DNA from: Streptomyces malachitofuscus
GTDB taxonomy: Bacteria; Actinomycetota; Actinomycetes; Streptomycetales; Streptomycetaceae
Direction of reading: 5' to 3'
Assembly (NCBI RefSeq): GCF_014650055.1
Contig: NZ_BMUF01000003.1
Span: forward strand, 186,001-250,000
DNA: 64,000 nucleotides
The notes under the pieces are model-generated. The model searched no databases. It was not told the DNA's origin and was given only the letters and a program-made list of their open reading frames with translations. Every line of letters begins with the position of its first letter. Positions within the stretch are counted from its first letter, which is position 1. Of the stretch, positions 25,376 through 34,061 are shown piece by piece. The translations under genes and the position numbers were made by a program.

Positions 25376-27754
25376 TCACATCTCGTCCACCAGGGCCAGT
25401 TCCGACCAGATGGTCTTGCCGTCGGCCGTGTGCCGGCTGCCCCAGCGCTGGGTGAGCTGGGCGACCAGCAGCAGGCCCCGACCGCCCTCGTCCCACGTCT
25501 TCGCCCGGCGCAGATGCGGGGCCGTGTGGCTGGTGTCGGAGACCTCGCAGATCAGCGTCGAGGCGTCGTGGATCAGCCGCAGCCGGATGGGCGGGGATCC
25601 GTACCGGATGGCGTTGGTGACCAGTTCGCTGACCACCAGCTCGGCGGTGAACGAGGCCTCGGTCAGCGCCCAGGCGGCCAACTGGTCGACGACCTGCTTG
25701 CGGATGGGGGCGACCAGCGCCGGGTCGGCGGGAATGTCCCAGGTGGCGACCTGCGCGGCCGGCAGCCCGTGGGTACGGGCCAGCAGCAGGGCCACGTCGT
25801 CGGTCGCGCCGCCCGGCGCGAGAACCGTCTGCAGAACGCGGTCGCACGTCTCGTCGAGCGGGCCGGCGGCATGGGACAGCGCCTCGCGCAGCAGCGCGTG
25901 ACCGGTCTCCGTGTCCCGTCCGCGGGACTCCACCAGCCCATCGGTGTAGAACGCCAGCACCGCCTCGTCCGGCAGCTCCAGCTCGGCCGACTCGAACGGC
26001 AGCCCGCCCATGCCCAGCGGCGGCCCGGACGGCAGCTCGATGTGCCGGGCCGCGCCGCCCGGCGGAACCAGGACCGGCGCGGGGTGACCCGCCCGGGCCA
26101 GGGTGCAGCGCCGGGACACCGGGTCGTACACCGCGTACAGACAGGTCGCACCGACCTCGCCGTCACCGGGGTCGCCACCCGACTCCTGCGACAGATGGTG
26201 CACGAGGTCGTCCAGATGGGTGAGCAGTTCGTCGGGGGCCAGGTCGATGTCGGCCAGGGTGCGTACCGCGGTACGCAGCCGGCCCATGGTCGCGGACGCC
26301 TGGATGCCGTACCCCACCACGTCCCCGACCACCATGGCCACCCGCATCCCCGACAGCGGGATCACGTCGAACCAGTCGCCGCCCACACCGGAGCGCGCGG
26401 CCGGCAGATAGCGGGTGGCGGCCTCCACGGCGGCCGTCCGCGGCAGGGTGCGGGGGAGCAGGCTGCGCTGGAGGGCGAGGGTGGTCTCCCGCTCGCGCGA
26501 GTAGCGGCGGGCGTTGTCGATGCAGACGGCGGCGCGCGCGGTGACCTCCTCGGCGAGCAGCACGTCGTCGTGGGTGAACGCCTCGGGGTGGCTGAAGCGG
26601 GTGAAGGCGGCGACGCCGAGCGTGGTGCCGCGGGCCTGGAGCGGGACGGACAGGATCGAGTGGATGCCGTGCTCCCGGATCTGCCGGGCCCGGGTCTCGT
26701 CCACGGCCAGCCACGGGTCGAGTTCGCCCGAGGACACCGAGGCCATGATGCTGTGGCCCGCGATCAGCGAGTCGGCATGGGGCGCGGCGGCCGGGTAGAC
26801 GACCATCTCGCCCACCTCGGCCGTCCGTTCGGGATCGCCCGGGGTGCGGGACAGATGGGCGACGCGGCGCAGCGAGACCGGGGTGGTCAGCGGTTCGGCG
26901 GGCTCGCCTCCGGGCTCGTCCGGCTCGAGCAGGTCCACGCTGACGAAGTCGGCGAGCGCGGGGACGCAGACCTCCGCCAGCTCCTGCGCCGTACGGGTGA
27001 CGTCCAGGGTGGTTCCGATGCGGATGCTGGCCTCGTTGACCAGCTGCAGCCGCGCCCGCGCGCGGTACTGCTCGGTGAAGTCGTGGGCCGTCACGCACAC
27101 CCCGCGCACCCGGCGGGACGAGTCGGTGAGCGGAGCGAGCCGGGCCAGCCAGGCGTGCGCGCGGGTCTCGCTGGTGGCCTTCATGTACGTCTGCATCTCG
27201 TGCGGCCGGCCCGTACGCAGCACCTGGTCCAGGTGCTGTTCGAGTTCCGTGTGCTGCGGCCGGCCGCCGATGTCGGTGGGCCTGAGGCCGCGCAGATGCC
27301 CGGCCGGCAGCCCGAGGAGGTGCGCCATCGCGTCGTTGACCCCGCGCAGCCGCAGCGCGTCGTCGAAGACCATCGTGGCACAGGGCGACTGGTACACGGC
27401 CGCCCTGACCAGCGGATCGTCGGGCAGTTCGTGCTCCGATGCCTCCAGTGGGGTGACGGCGAGCCACTCACCGGGGCCCTCGCCGGAGGGCTGTCTGTGA
27501 TGGGCGAGCACCCACACGGTCGCCGTGCCGCCGTCCCGGCGGCGCAGCGCGAGGGTGCCGCTCCAGCGGGCGTCCGGAAGCCGGGGCGGGACCGCCCCGT
27601 CGGCCAGGAGCTCGGCGACCGGGTGGCCGACGACCTCCTCGGGCGGGTAGCCCAGCAGCAGTCGCGCACCCTCGCTCCACCGCGCGAGCGTGCCGTCGGC
27701 GGCGATGACGGCCCGGGCCGTCACGGCATCGTCGAACGGGTCGTCCGGCCTCAT
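25376..27754 (-). CDS. PAS-PAS-GAF-SpoIIE phosphatase-ATPase regulator
   Basis: This 792-aa soluble protein contains in order two PAS domains (AVIAADGTLARWSEGARLLLGY; ATMVFDDALRLRGVNDAM), a GAF domain (ASIRIGTTLDVTRTAQELAEV), a PP2C/SpoIIE phosphatase with GVGGDWFDVIPL, MVVGDVVGYGI, LARAGHP and GATDDVALLL, and a final HATPase_c kinase domain (AELVVSELVTNAIRYGSP, DEGGRGLLLVAQL). It could both phosphorylate and dephosphorylate an anti-sigma antagonist and so set a sigma-B-type factor. The ATG at 27754 has GTGGGAG upstream; a longer frame is possible. Its partner is unknown. Confidence 0.88.
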   Translation of the reverse strand: MRPDDPFDDAVTARAVIAADGTLARWSEGARLLLGYPPEEVVGHPVAELLADGAVPPRLPDARWSGTLALRRRDGGTATVWVLAHHRQPSGEGPGEWLAVTPLEASEHELPDDPLVRAAVYQSPCATMVFDDALRLRGVNDAMAHLLGLPAGHLRGLRPTDIGGRPQHTELEQHLDQVLRTGRPHEMQTYMKATSETRAHAWLARLAPLTDSSRRVRGVCVTAHDFTEQYRARARLQLVNEASIRIGTTLDVTRTAQELAEVCVPALADFVSVDLLEPDEPGGEPAEPLTTPVSLRRVAHLSRTPGDPERTAEVGEMVVYPAAAPHADSLIAGHSIMASVSSGELDPWLAVDETRARQIREHGIHSILSVPLQARGTTLGVAAFTRFSHPEAFTHDDVLLAEEVTARAAVCIDNARRYSRERETTLALQRSLLPRTLPRTAAVEAATRYLPAARSGVGGDWFDVIPLSGMRVAMVVGDVVGYGIQASATMGRLRTAVRTLADIDLAPDELLTHLDDLVHHLSQESGGDPGDGEVGATCLYAVYDPVSRRCTLARAGHPAPVLVPPGGAARHIELPSGPPLGMGGLPFESAELELPDEAVLAFYTDGLVESRGRDTETGHALLREALSHAAGPLDETCDRVLQTVLAPGGATDDVALLLARTHGLPAAQVATWDIPADPALVAPIRKQVVDQLAAWALTEASFTAELVVSELVTNAIRYGSPPIRLRLIHDASTLICEVSDTSHTAPHLRRAKTWDEGGRGLLLVAQLTQRWGSRHTADGKTIWSELALVDEM

Positions 27755-27940
27755 CGTCGCCACTCCCACGCGCACACTCACCGTGAACCGGTGTATCGCC
27801 AGGGTCCCAGCCTAGTGCGTCGGGGCCCGACGCGAACGCGAAGCCGGCGTCCGCCTCGCGAACGGGCGGAACGTCACCAGTCCTGTCCCGACCGTTGACG
27901 GACCGTCACACCTGCCACAACCATGTTGCGCGTACGGAGA

Positions 27941-27954
27941 TGGGAGCGCTCCCA
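27941..27954. promoter_or_regulatory. CebR operator (cellulose-utilisation box)
   Basis: TGGGAGCGCTCCCA is the exact 14-bp palindrome bound by CebR in Streptomyces, relieved by cello-oligosaccharides. It lies 42 bp before the GTG of the GH9 cellulase gene. Confidence 0.85.
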
Positions 27955-27995
27955 ATCGCTCCCCGTACCCCGCACCTCCGCAGAGGAGCCCATAC

Positions 27996-30239
27996 GTGAA
28001 CAGACGCAGAACCGCTCTGCTGTCCCTGACCGGCCTGCTGGCGACCGCCCTCACCGCGCTGCCCGCCGCACCGGCCGGAGCCGACGAGGTCGAGCAGGTC
28101 CGCAACGGCACCTTCGACACCGGCACCGACCCCTGGTGGGCCTCCGCCAACGTCACCGCGGGCCCGTCCGAGGGCCGCCTGTGCGCCGACGTCCCCGGCG
28201 GCACCGCCAACCGCTGGGACGCGGCCGTGGGCCAGAACGACATCACCCTGGTGAAGGGCGAGTCGTACCGCTTCTCCTTCAGCGCGACCGGCTCGCCCGC
28301 GGGCCATGTCGTGCGGGCGATCGTCGGTCTGCAGGTGGAGCCGTACGACACCTACTACGAGGTGTCCCCGCAGCTCAGCGTCTCGGGGGACACCTACTCG
28401 TACACCTTCACCTCGCCCGTCGACACCGCACAGGGGCAGGTCGGCCTCCAGCTCGGCGGCAGCGCGGACCCCTGGCGGTTCTGCGTGGACGACGTCTCCC
28501 TGCTGGGCGGGGTCGCCCCCGAGCCGTACGAACCCGACACCGGCCCCCGCGTACGGGTCAACCAGGTCGCCTACCTGCCCTCGGGGCCGAAGAACGCCAC
28601 CGTCGTCACCGACGCCGGCGAGCGGCTGCCCTGGCAACTGAAGGACGACGACGGCCGGGTGGTCCGCAAGGGCTGGACCGTGCCGCGAGGCGTGGACGGC
28701 TCCTCGGCGCAGAACGTGCACTCCCTCGACTTCGGCTCCTACCGGGGGCGCGGGACCGGCTACACCCTGGTCGTGGACGGCGAGACCAGCCGGCCCTTCG
28801 ACATCGACGCCCGCGCGTACGAGCGGTTGCGGCTGGACTCGGCGAAGTACTACTACACCCAGCGCAGCGGCACCGCGATCCGCGACGACCTGCGCCCCGG
28901 CTACGGCCGCCCGGCCGGACACGTGGACGTGGCCCCCAACCAGGGCGACGGCGCGGTGCCCTGTCAGCCGGGTGTCTGCGACTACACCCTGGACGTCACC
29001 GGCGGCTGGTACGACGCCGGCGACCACGGCAAGTACGTCGTCAACGGCGGCATCAGCACCTGGGAGGTCCTCAGCACCTACGAGCGCGCCCGGCACGCCC
29101 GCACCGGCGAGGCGGACAAGCTCGGTGACGGCACGCTGAACATCCCGGAGAGCGGCAACAAGGTCCCCGACATCCTCGACGAGGCGCGTTGGGAACTGGA
29201 GTTCCTGCTGAAGATGCAAGTCCCCGAGGGCGAGCCGCTGGCCGGCATGGCCCACCACAAGATCCACGACGAGCAGTGGACGGGACTGCCCCTGCTGCCC
29301 AGTGACGACCCGCAGAAGCGGGAACTGCACCCGCCGACCACGGCGGCCACCCTGAACCTCGCGGCCACGGCCGCCCAGGCCGCCCGGCTCTACCGCTCCT
29401 ACGACAAGGAGTTCGCGGCCGAGACCCTGGCCGCCGCGCGCAAGGCCTGGGCGGCGGCCCTCGCCCACCCGGACGTCCTCGCCGACCCGAGCGACGGCAT
29501 CGGCGGCGGCGCCTACAACGACGACACCGTGACCGACGAGTTCTACTGGGCGGCCGCCGAGCTGTACATCACCACGGGGGAACGTCAGTTCAAGGAGTAC
29601 GTCCTGAACTCCCCGGTGCACACCGCCGACATCTTCGGCGCGACCGGCTTCGACTGGGCGCGCACCGCCGCGGCCGGCCGGCTCGACCTCGCGACCGTGC
29701 CGAACCGGCTGCCCGGCCGGGACAAGGTGCGCGCCTCCGTGGTCAAGGGTGCCGACCGCTACCTGGCCACGCTGAAGGCGCACCCGTACGGCATGCCGTA
29801 CGCCCCGGACGGCAACGTCTACGACTGGGGCTCCAGCCACCAGGTGCTCAACAACGCGGTCGTCCTCGCCACCGCCTACGACCTCACCGGCGCGCGCAAG
29901 TACCGTGACGGCGCGCTGCAGAGCATGGATTACCTCCTGGGCCGCAACGCCCTGAACATGTCGTACGTCACGGGCTACGGAGAGGTCAACGCGCACAACC
30001 AGCACAGCCGCTGGTACGCCCGCCAGCTCGACCCGAACCTGCCGAACCCGCCCGCCGGCACGCTCTCGGGCGGGCCCAACTCCAGCATCCAGGACCCGTA
30101 CGCCCAGTCGAAACTGCAGGGCTGCGTCGGGCAGTTCTGCTTCATCGACGACATCCAGTCCTGGTCGACCAACGAGCACACGATCAACTGGAACGCCGCG
30201 CTGACCCGGATGGCCTCCTTCGTGGCCGATCAGGGCTGA
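27996..30239 (+). CDS. Secreted GH9 cellulase with CBM4/9-like and Ig-like domains
   Basis: This is a 747-aa protein starting at GTG after CAGAGGAGCC. A signal peptide ([16 protein letters not shown]) leads to a CBM4/9-like module (~30-170, [15 protein letters not shown]), an immunoglobulin-like CelD_N domain (~185-270, [19 protein letters not shown]) and a GH9 catalytic domain. The GH9 Asp pair is in [12 protein letters not shown] (D340, D343), and the acid Glu in [10 protein letters not shown] (E727); [18 protein letters not shown] is the other GH9 signature. It hydrolyses beta-1,4-glucan. The CebR box upstream predicts induction by cellobiose/cellotriose. Its 3' end overlaps the cytochrome b gene by 10 bp. 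Confidence 0.93.
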   Translation: MNRRRTALLSLTGLLATALTALPAAPAGADEVEQVRNGTFDTGTDPWWASANVTAGPSEGRLCADVPGGTANRWDAAVGQNDITLVKGESYRFSFSATGSPAGHVVRAIVGLQVEPYDTYYEVSPQLSVSGDTYSYTFTSPVDTAQGQVGLQLGGSADPWRFCVDDVSLLGGVAPEPYEPDTGPRVRVNQVAYLPSGPKNATVVTDAGERLPWQLKDDDGRVVRKGWTVPRGVDGSSAQNVHSLDFGSYRGRGTGYTLVVDGETSRPFDIDARAYERLRLDSAKYYYTQRSGTAIRDDLRPGYGRPAGHVDVAPNQGDGAVPCQPGVCDYTLDVTGGWYDAGDHGKYVVNGGISTWEVLSTYERARHARTGEADKLGDGTLNIPESGNKVPDILDEARWELEFLLKMQVPEGEPLAGMAHHKIHDEQWTGLPLLPSDDPQKRELHPPTTAATLNLAATAAQAARLYRSYDKEFAAETLAAARKAWAAALAHPDVLADPSDGIGGGAYNDDTVTDEFYWAAAELYITTGERQFKEYVLNSPVHTADIFGATGFDWARTAAAGRLDLATVPNRLPGRDKVRASVVKGADRYLATLKAHPYGMPYAPDGNVYDWGSSHQVLNNAVVLATAYDLTGARKYRDGALQSMDYLLGRNALNMSYVTGYGEVNAHNQHSRWYARQLDPNLPNPPAGTLSGGPNSSIQDPYAQSKLQGCVGQFCFIDDIQSWSTNEHTINWNAALTRMASFVADQG

Positions 30240-31738
30240 CGTTCCTCCCCGCGGTCCGGCGGCCGTTCGGCCGCCGGACCGTGCTCCACGAGTTCCGCGG
30301 GCCGTTCGTGCGCGGTCAGGGTGTGCAACCGGGCCCGGTCGAGCGGCTCGTGGATCTCGACGTACTCACCGTGCGGCAGCCGCCTGATCACGCCGGTCGC
30401 CCTGCCGTGCGCCACCAGTTCCCGGTCGCGCAGCTGGAGACCGAGGCAGACGCGCCGGGTGACGACGAAGACCACGGCCGGGACGGCGAACACCGCGATC
30501 CGCACCGCCCAGGTCACCGTGTTGATGGACAGGTGCAGCCGGGTCGCCACGATGTCGTTTCCGCCGCCCGCCAGCAGCACCAGGTAGAGGCTGATCCAGG
30601 CCGCCCCGATCGCCGTGCGCACCGGACGGTTGCGCGGCCGGTCCAGCAGGTGGTGCTCGCGCCGGTCACCGGTGAACCGGGCCTCCAGGAACGGGTACAC
30701 GCCGATGAAGACCAGCAGCAGCGGGAAGACCACGATCGGGATCAGCACACCGAGGACGAGCGTGTGCCCCCACAGCGTGATCTCCCAGCCCGGCATGATC
30801 CGCACCAGTCCCTCGGCGAAGCCCAGGTACCAGTCGGGCTGCGCGCCCGTGGACACCTGGTCCGCGCGGTAGGGGCCGTACGACCAGACCGGGTTGATCG
30901 TCGCCACCGCGGCGACGGCCGTCAGCACGCCGAACACCAGGAAGAAGAAGCCGCCCGCCTTCGCCAGGTAGACGGGCATGAACGGGGCGCCGACCACATT
31001 GCGTTCGGTCCGTCCGGGCCCCGCGAACTGGGTGTGCTTGTGGTACACGACCAGCAGGACGTGGGCCACCACCAGCGCCGCCATGATCCCAGGAAGCACC
31101 AGCACGTGCAGCGAGTAGAAACGGGCCACGATGTCGTCTCCCGGATACTCGCCGCCGAACAGGAACATCGACAGGTAGGTGCCGACGACCGGCACCGCGA
31201 GCAGTGCCCCGTTCACGAACCGCATGCCCGTGCCGGACAGCAGGTCGTCGGGGAGCGAGTAGCCGAACAGACCCTCGAACAGGCCGAGGAACAGCAGGCT
31301 CCAGCCGAACAGCCAGTTGAGCTCGCGCGGCTTGCGGAACGAACCGGTGAAGAAGTGCCGCATCATGTGCGTGAGCATCCCGGCGATGAACACCAGCGCC
31401 GCCCAGTGGTGCAACTGGCGGATCAGCAGTCCGCCCCGCACGTCGAAACTGATGTCCAGCGTGGAGGCGTACGCCTCGGACATCCGTACGCCGTTGAGGG
31501 GGACGTAACTGCCCTGATAGGTGACCTCGTTCATCGACGGGTGGAAGAACAGCGTGAGATACACGCCCGTGAGGACCAGCACCACGAAGCTGTACAGGCA
31601 GATCTCGCCGAGCAGGAACGACCAGTGGTCCGGGAACACCTTGCGCAGGTACTTCCGGCCGAGCGTGTGCGTTCCGAGCCGGCCGTCGAACCAGTCGGCG
31701 ATCCGCTCGCCGCGGCCGGCCCGCTCCACCGTCCTCAT
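30230..31738 (-). CDS. Orphan cytochrome b (QcrB-like) of a cytochrome bc complex
   Basis: This is a 502-aa membrane protein. Helix B has H110 and H124 ([24 protein letters not shown]) and helix D H211 and H226, the expected haem ligands, with the wider spacing of the actinobacterial type. The Qo loop reads QPDWYLGF (PDWY as in actinobacteria). It would oxidise menaquinol, but no Rieske protein or cytochrome c subunit is near, so it is a paralogue of the main QcrB. The ATG follows GGGAGGAGGC. The start overlaps the sigma factor's stop in ATGA, implying translational coupling. Confidence 0.85.
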   Translation of the reverse strand: MRTVERAGRGERIADWFDGRLGTHTLGRKYLRKVFPDHWSFLLGEICLYSFVVLVLTGVYLTLFFHPSMNEVTYQGSYVPLNGVRMSEAYASTLDISFDVRGGLLIRQLHHWAALVFIAGMLTHMMRHFFTGSFRKPRELNWLFGWSLLFLGLFEGLFGYSLPDDLLSGTGMRFVNGALLAVPVVGTYLSMFLFGGEYPGDDIVARFYSLHVLVLPGIMAALVVAHVLLVVYHKHTQFAGPGRTERNVVGAPFMPVYLAKAGGFFFLVFGVLTAVAAVATINPVWSYGPYRADQVSTGAQPDWYLGFAEGLVRIMPGWEITLWGHTLVLGVLIPIVVFPLLLVFIGVYPFLEARFTGDRREHHLLDRPRNRPVRTAIGAAWISLYLVLLAGGGNDIVATRLHLSINTVTWAVRIAVFAVPAVVFVVTRRVCLGLQLRDRELVAHGRATGVIRRLPHGEYVEIHEPLDRARLHTLTAHERPAELVEHGPAAERPPDRGEERQP

Positions 31739-32673
31739 GCCTCCTCCCCGGGCACATGGCCGAGCTTGTCGGGGTTGGCGACGACATAGATGCCGCACAC
31801 CCGCTCGCCGTCCGGGCTGAGGTCCAGCACCATGACGGCGAAGGGGGAGCCGTCCTGGAGGAGTACCGCCGCGTCGTCGCCGTTGACCCTCCGGTAGCGC
31901 AGTTCCAGGTCACGGGCGGCCCGCGGTCCGCGCCCGGAGGCGTATCCGCCGAACAGCCGGACCGCCTTGTCCCGGCCGTGCACCGGCCGCAGTCCCGCGG
32001 CTCGGCGGTTGCCGCCGCCGTCGGTCCACACCGTCACGTCCGGTGCGAGGATCTCCATCAGCGCGGCGATGTCCCCGCCGAGCGCCGCCCGCACGAACCG
32101 CTCGGTCGCCTCCCGCCGTACCCGCGGGTGCGCACGGAACCGTGGGCGCCGGGCGTGCACGTGCTCGCGCGACCGGTGCGCCAGCTGCCGCACGGCGGCC
32201 GGACTGCGGCCGATGATCTCCGCTATCTCCGCGTGCGGATAGCCGAAGACCTCACCCAGGACGAACACCGCCCGCTCCAGGGGGCTCAGCGATTCCAGCA
32301 CCACCAGCATCGCCAGCGACACCGACTCGACGCGCAGCGCGGGATCGCCGGCGTCGTCCTCCGTCACCAGGGGCTCGGGCAGCCAGGGGCCGACATAGGT
32401 CTCCCGGCTGCGGCTGACCGCGGCGCGGCGCTTCAGCGCGTGGTTCATCGCCACCCGTACGAGATAGGCGCGGGGGTTGGCGACCCCCTCCATCGGCGCG
32501 CCCCCGCCGCGGGCCGTCCAGGACAGCCAGGTCTCCTGCAGTACGTCCTCCGTGTCGGCGACGCTGCCGAGCATGTTGTAGACGACGCCGAAGAGCAGCT
32601 CGCGATGGCCGAGGAACGCCTCGGTCGCCTCGTCGAGCGGTTCGTCGGTGCCGGGAACACGGGTGGTGAACAT
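31735..32673 (-). CDS. ECF41-type sigma factor (SigJ-like)
   Basis: This is a 312-aa protein. Region 2 (LFGVVYNMLGSVADTEDVLQETWLSW) and region 4 (LSPLERAVFVLGEVFGYPHAEIAEIIGRS, VRQLAHRSREHV) are followed by a SnoaL-like domain of ~110 aa. The latter carries the ECF41 hallmarks VWTDGGG and the C-terminal NPDKL, which tune sigma activity. ECF41 genes normally sit beside oxidoreductase or carboxymuconolactone-decarboxylase genes; here the coupled gene is cytochrome b. The ATG at 32673 follows GGGAGGCCACCC. Confidence 0.88.
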   Translation of the reverse strand: MFTTRVPGTDEPLDEATEAFLGHRELLFGVVYNMLGSVADTEDVLQETWLSWTARGGGAPMEGVANPRAYLVRVAMNHALKRRAAVSRSRETYVGPWLPEPLVTEDDAGDPALRVESVSLAMLVVLESLSPLERAVFVLGEVFGYPHAEIAEIIGRSPAAVRQLAHRSREHVHARRPRFRAHPRVRREATERFVRAALGGDIAALMEILAPDVTVWTDGGGNRRAAGLRPVHGRDKAVRLFGGYASGRGPRAARDLELRYRRVNGDDAAVLLQDGSPFAVMVLDLSPDGERVCGIYVVANPDKLGHVPGEEA

Positions 32674-32714
32674 GGGTGGCCTCCCAGGTGCGCTCACCCA
32701 TGCGAGGGGGGAAG

Positions 32715-32752
32715 CGGGCCGGAATGTGACAACCCGCGGAGAGAATGTGACC
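32715..32752 (-). promoter_or_regulatory. Candidate ECF41 self-promoter
   Basis: On the minus strand TGTCACA lies at 32725-32731, the -35 type described for ECF41 targets (TGTCACA-N16-CGTC). About 16 bp on it reaches CCTCGC, a loose match to CGTC. A second GGTCACATTC lies ~20 bp further upstream. The match is partial. Confidence 0.35.
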
Positions 32753-32856
32753 CGCGTCTCAGCGGACCGTTGTGCCGTACACCGGTCGGTACCCCTTCGG
32801 ATGCCTTGTGACCTGGGCATATTTACGAGTAAGTACCCGAGCGGTACCGTGAACCC

Positions 32857-33102
32857 ATGCCAGCTCTCAACGTGGAGTTCAGCGACCGCGAGCTCGAGGA
32901 CCTGCGGCAGATCGCCAAGGAGCGCGGTACGTCCATGAAGGCGCTCGTGCGGGAGGCGGCCGCGGCGGACATAGCCCGCCACCGCGCGCTCCAGGAGGGC
33001 GCGGAGGCCTTCCGCCGCTTCTTCGCCACCCACAAGGACGAGTTCGCCGCGGCCTTCCCGGAGGACGAACCGCCCGCCAAGGGCGCGGGGCGGGCCGCCT
33101 GA
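32857..33102 (+). CDS. Antitoxin-like ribbon-helix-helix protein
   Basis: This is an 81-aa protein: a short beta strand (ALNVEFSDRELEDLRQIAKERGTSMKALVREAAAADIARHRAL) with the strand-helix-helix pattern of RHH antitoxins, followed by an acidic tail (HKDEFAAAFPEDEPP) able to wrap the toxin. It overlaps nothing, is 3 bp before the Fic-like gene in the same direction, and is clearly a toxin-antitoxin pair. The DNA before it is AT-rich (CATATTTACGAGTAAG) and divergent to the sigma gene, so it may carry the operator. Confidence 0.75.
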   Translation: MPALNVEFSDRELEDLRQIAKERGTSMKALVREAAAADIARHRALQEGAEAFRRFFATHKDEFAAAFPEDEPPAKGAGRAA

Positions 33103-33105
33103 CCG

Positions 33106-33483
33106 ATGGCACCCGTGCTGCACATCGACGTGCCCTGGCTGCTCCAGCGGCATGAGGAGGTCCTCCCGGACCAGCCCACCGTCAACGACTTCTCCGCACT
33201 GGTCGCGGCCGTCGCCCGGCATCGAGTGGATCCGCCCCGGCTGGGCGTGAACTCCGACGCGGCCTGGCGCGCGGCCGCCCTGCTGCACACGCTCGCCGTC
33301 CTGCGGCCGCTGCCCTCGGCCAACGCCCGCTTCGCCTGCGCCACGGCCGTCGCCTACATGTTCGTCAGCGGTGCCGGCATCGACCCGCCCTACGGCGCCC
33401 TGGTCGATCTCGCGCGGGATCTGATCTCCGGCGAGGCCGATGTCTACGCCGCGGCCGACCGGTTGCGTTCCTGGCAGATCTGA
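33106..33483 (+). CDS. Fic/Doc-like toxin with altered catalytic motif
   Basis: This is a 125-aa protein of Doc length. It has the helical core of Doc toxins (AAWRAAALLHTLAVLRPLPSANARFACATAVAYMFVSG). The Fic motif HPFx(D/E)GNKR is replaced by RPLPSANAR, so the catalytic His is Arg and the Gly is Ala; Asn-x-Arg is kept. It may be inactive or use another chemistry. Doc toxins phosphorylate EF-Tu and are neutralised by the partner antitoxin. It follows the antitoxin gene by 3 bp. Confidence 0.65.
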   Translation: MAPVLHIDVPWLLQRHEEVLPDQPTVNDFSALVAAVARHRVDPPRLGVNSDAAWRAAALLHTLAVLRPLPSANARFACATAVAYMFVSGAGIDPPYGALVDLARDLISGEADVYAAADRLRSWQI

Positions 33484-34061
33484 GCCCGCGCCGGGGGGCG
33501 TGTGGCCCCCTCGGGGCCGCCGGCCGAGGGCGGGAGGATCGGGGCCGGCGGCCGTGCGCGCAGGAGAGCCGCCGTCTCTGCGCGTGACCTCCGAGAAGGG
33601 CCGTGACCAGTTGACTACGCTCCGGCGTGCGCCGGGAGCGTGCGCGGAGCTCGGGTGTGGGCGCGGGGTTCACACGGGGTGCGGACCGTGTCGGGAGGGG
33701 CTGTGCGCGGGTGCGCGGGTGAGCGCCGGGCATCCCAAATGTCGCCCTGGTTGTGCACCGGGGGAAAACCCAGGTCGAATGCCGGAGCGAGGGTCGCGGG
33801 CCGCCTTCCCTTTCTGACTTTCTGTCAACGCGCAGATGTTGCCCAACCGCCTTGTTGGCCGACTGCGGGTTGTGCGAGAGTGAGCCACCCGCGAGGGGGT
33901 AAAGGCCGGGGACGCACACACAGTTGATGAACCGGATCCGATTCGCCACAGGTGAATTCGCGCCCCCCGCACCACGCCAAAGAGGTATGCACCAATCGGG
34001 CCCCCTTTTCGGCGTCGGAAACGCTCGAATGTCACATGCGCTGTGGGAAGGAACCATCTCA
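33484..34061. other. Long intergenic region with hairpin and AT-rich promoter zone
   Basis: I see no convincing gene in these 578 bp. Just behind the toxin stop is a hairpin with arms GGGGG (33494-33498) and CCCCC (33506-33510), probably ending the toxin-antitoxin transcript. The stretch from ~33805 is AT-richer (TTTCTGACTTTCTGTCAAC), and the DNA before 34062 carries AAGGAA as a ribosome site; the promoter of the ricin-domain gene is likely here. Confidence 0.4.
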
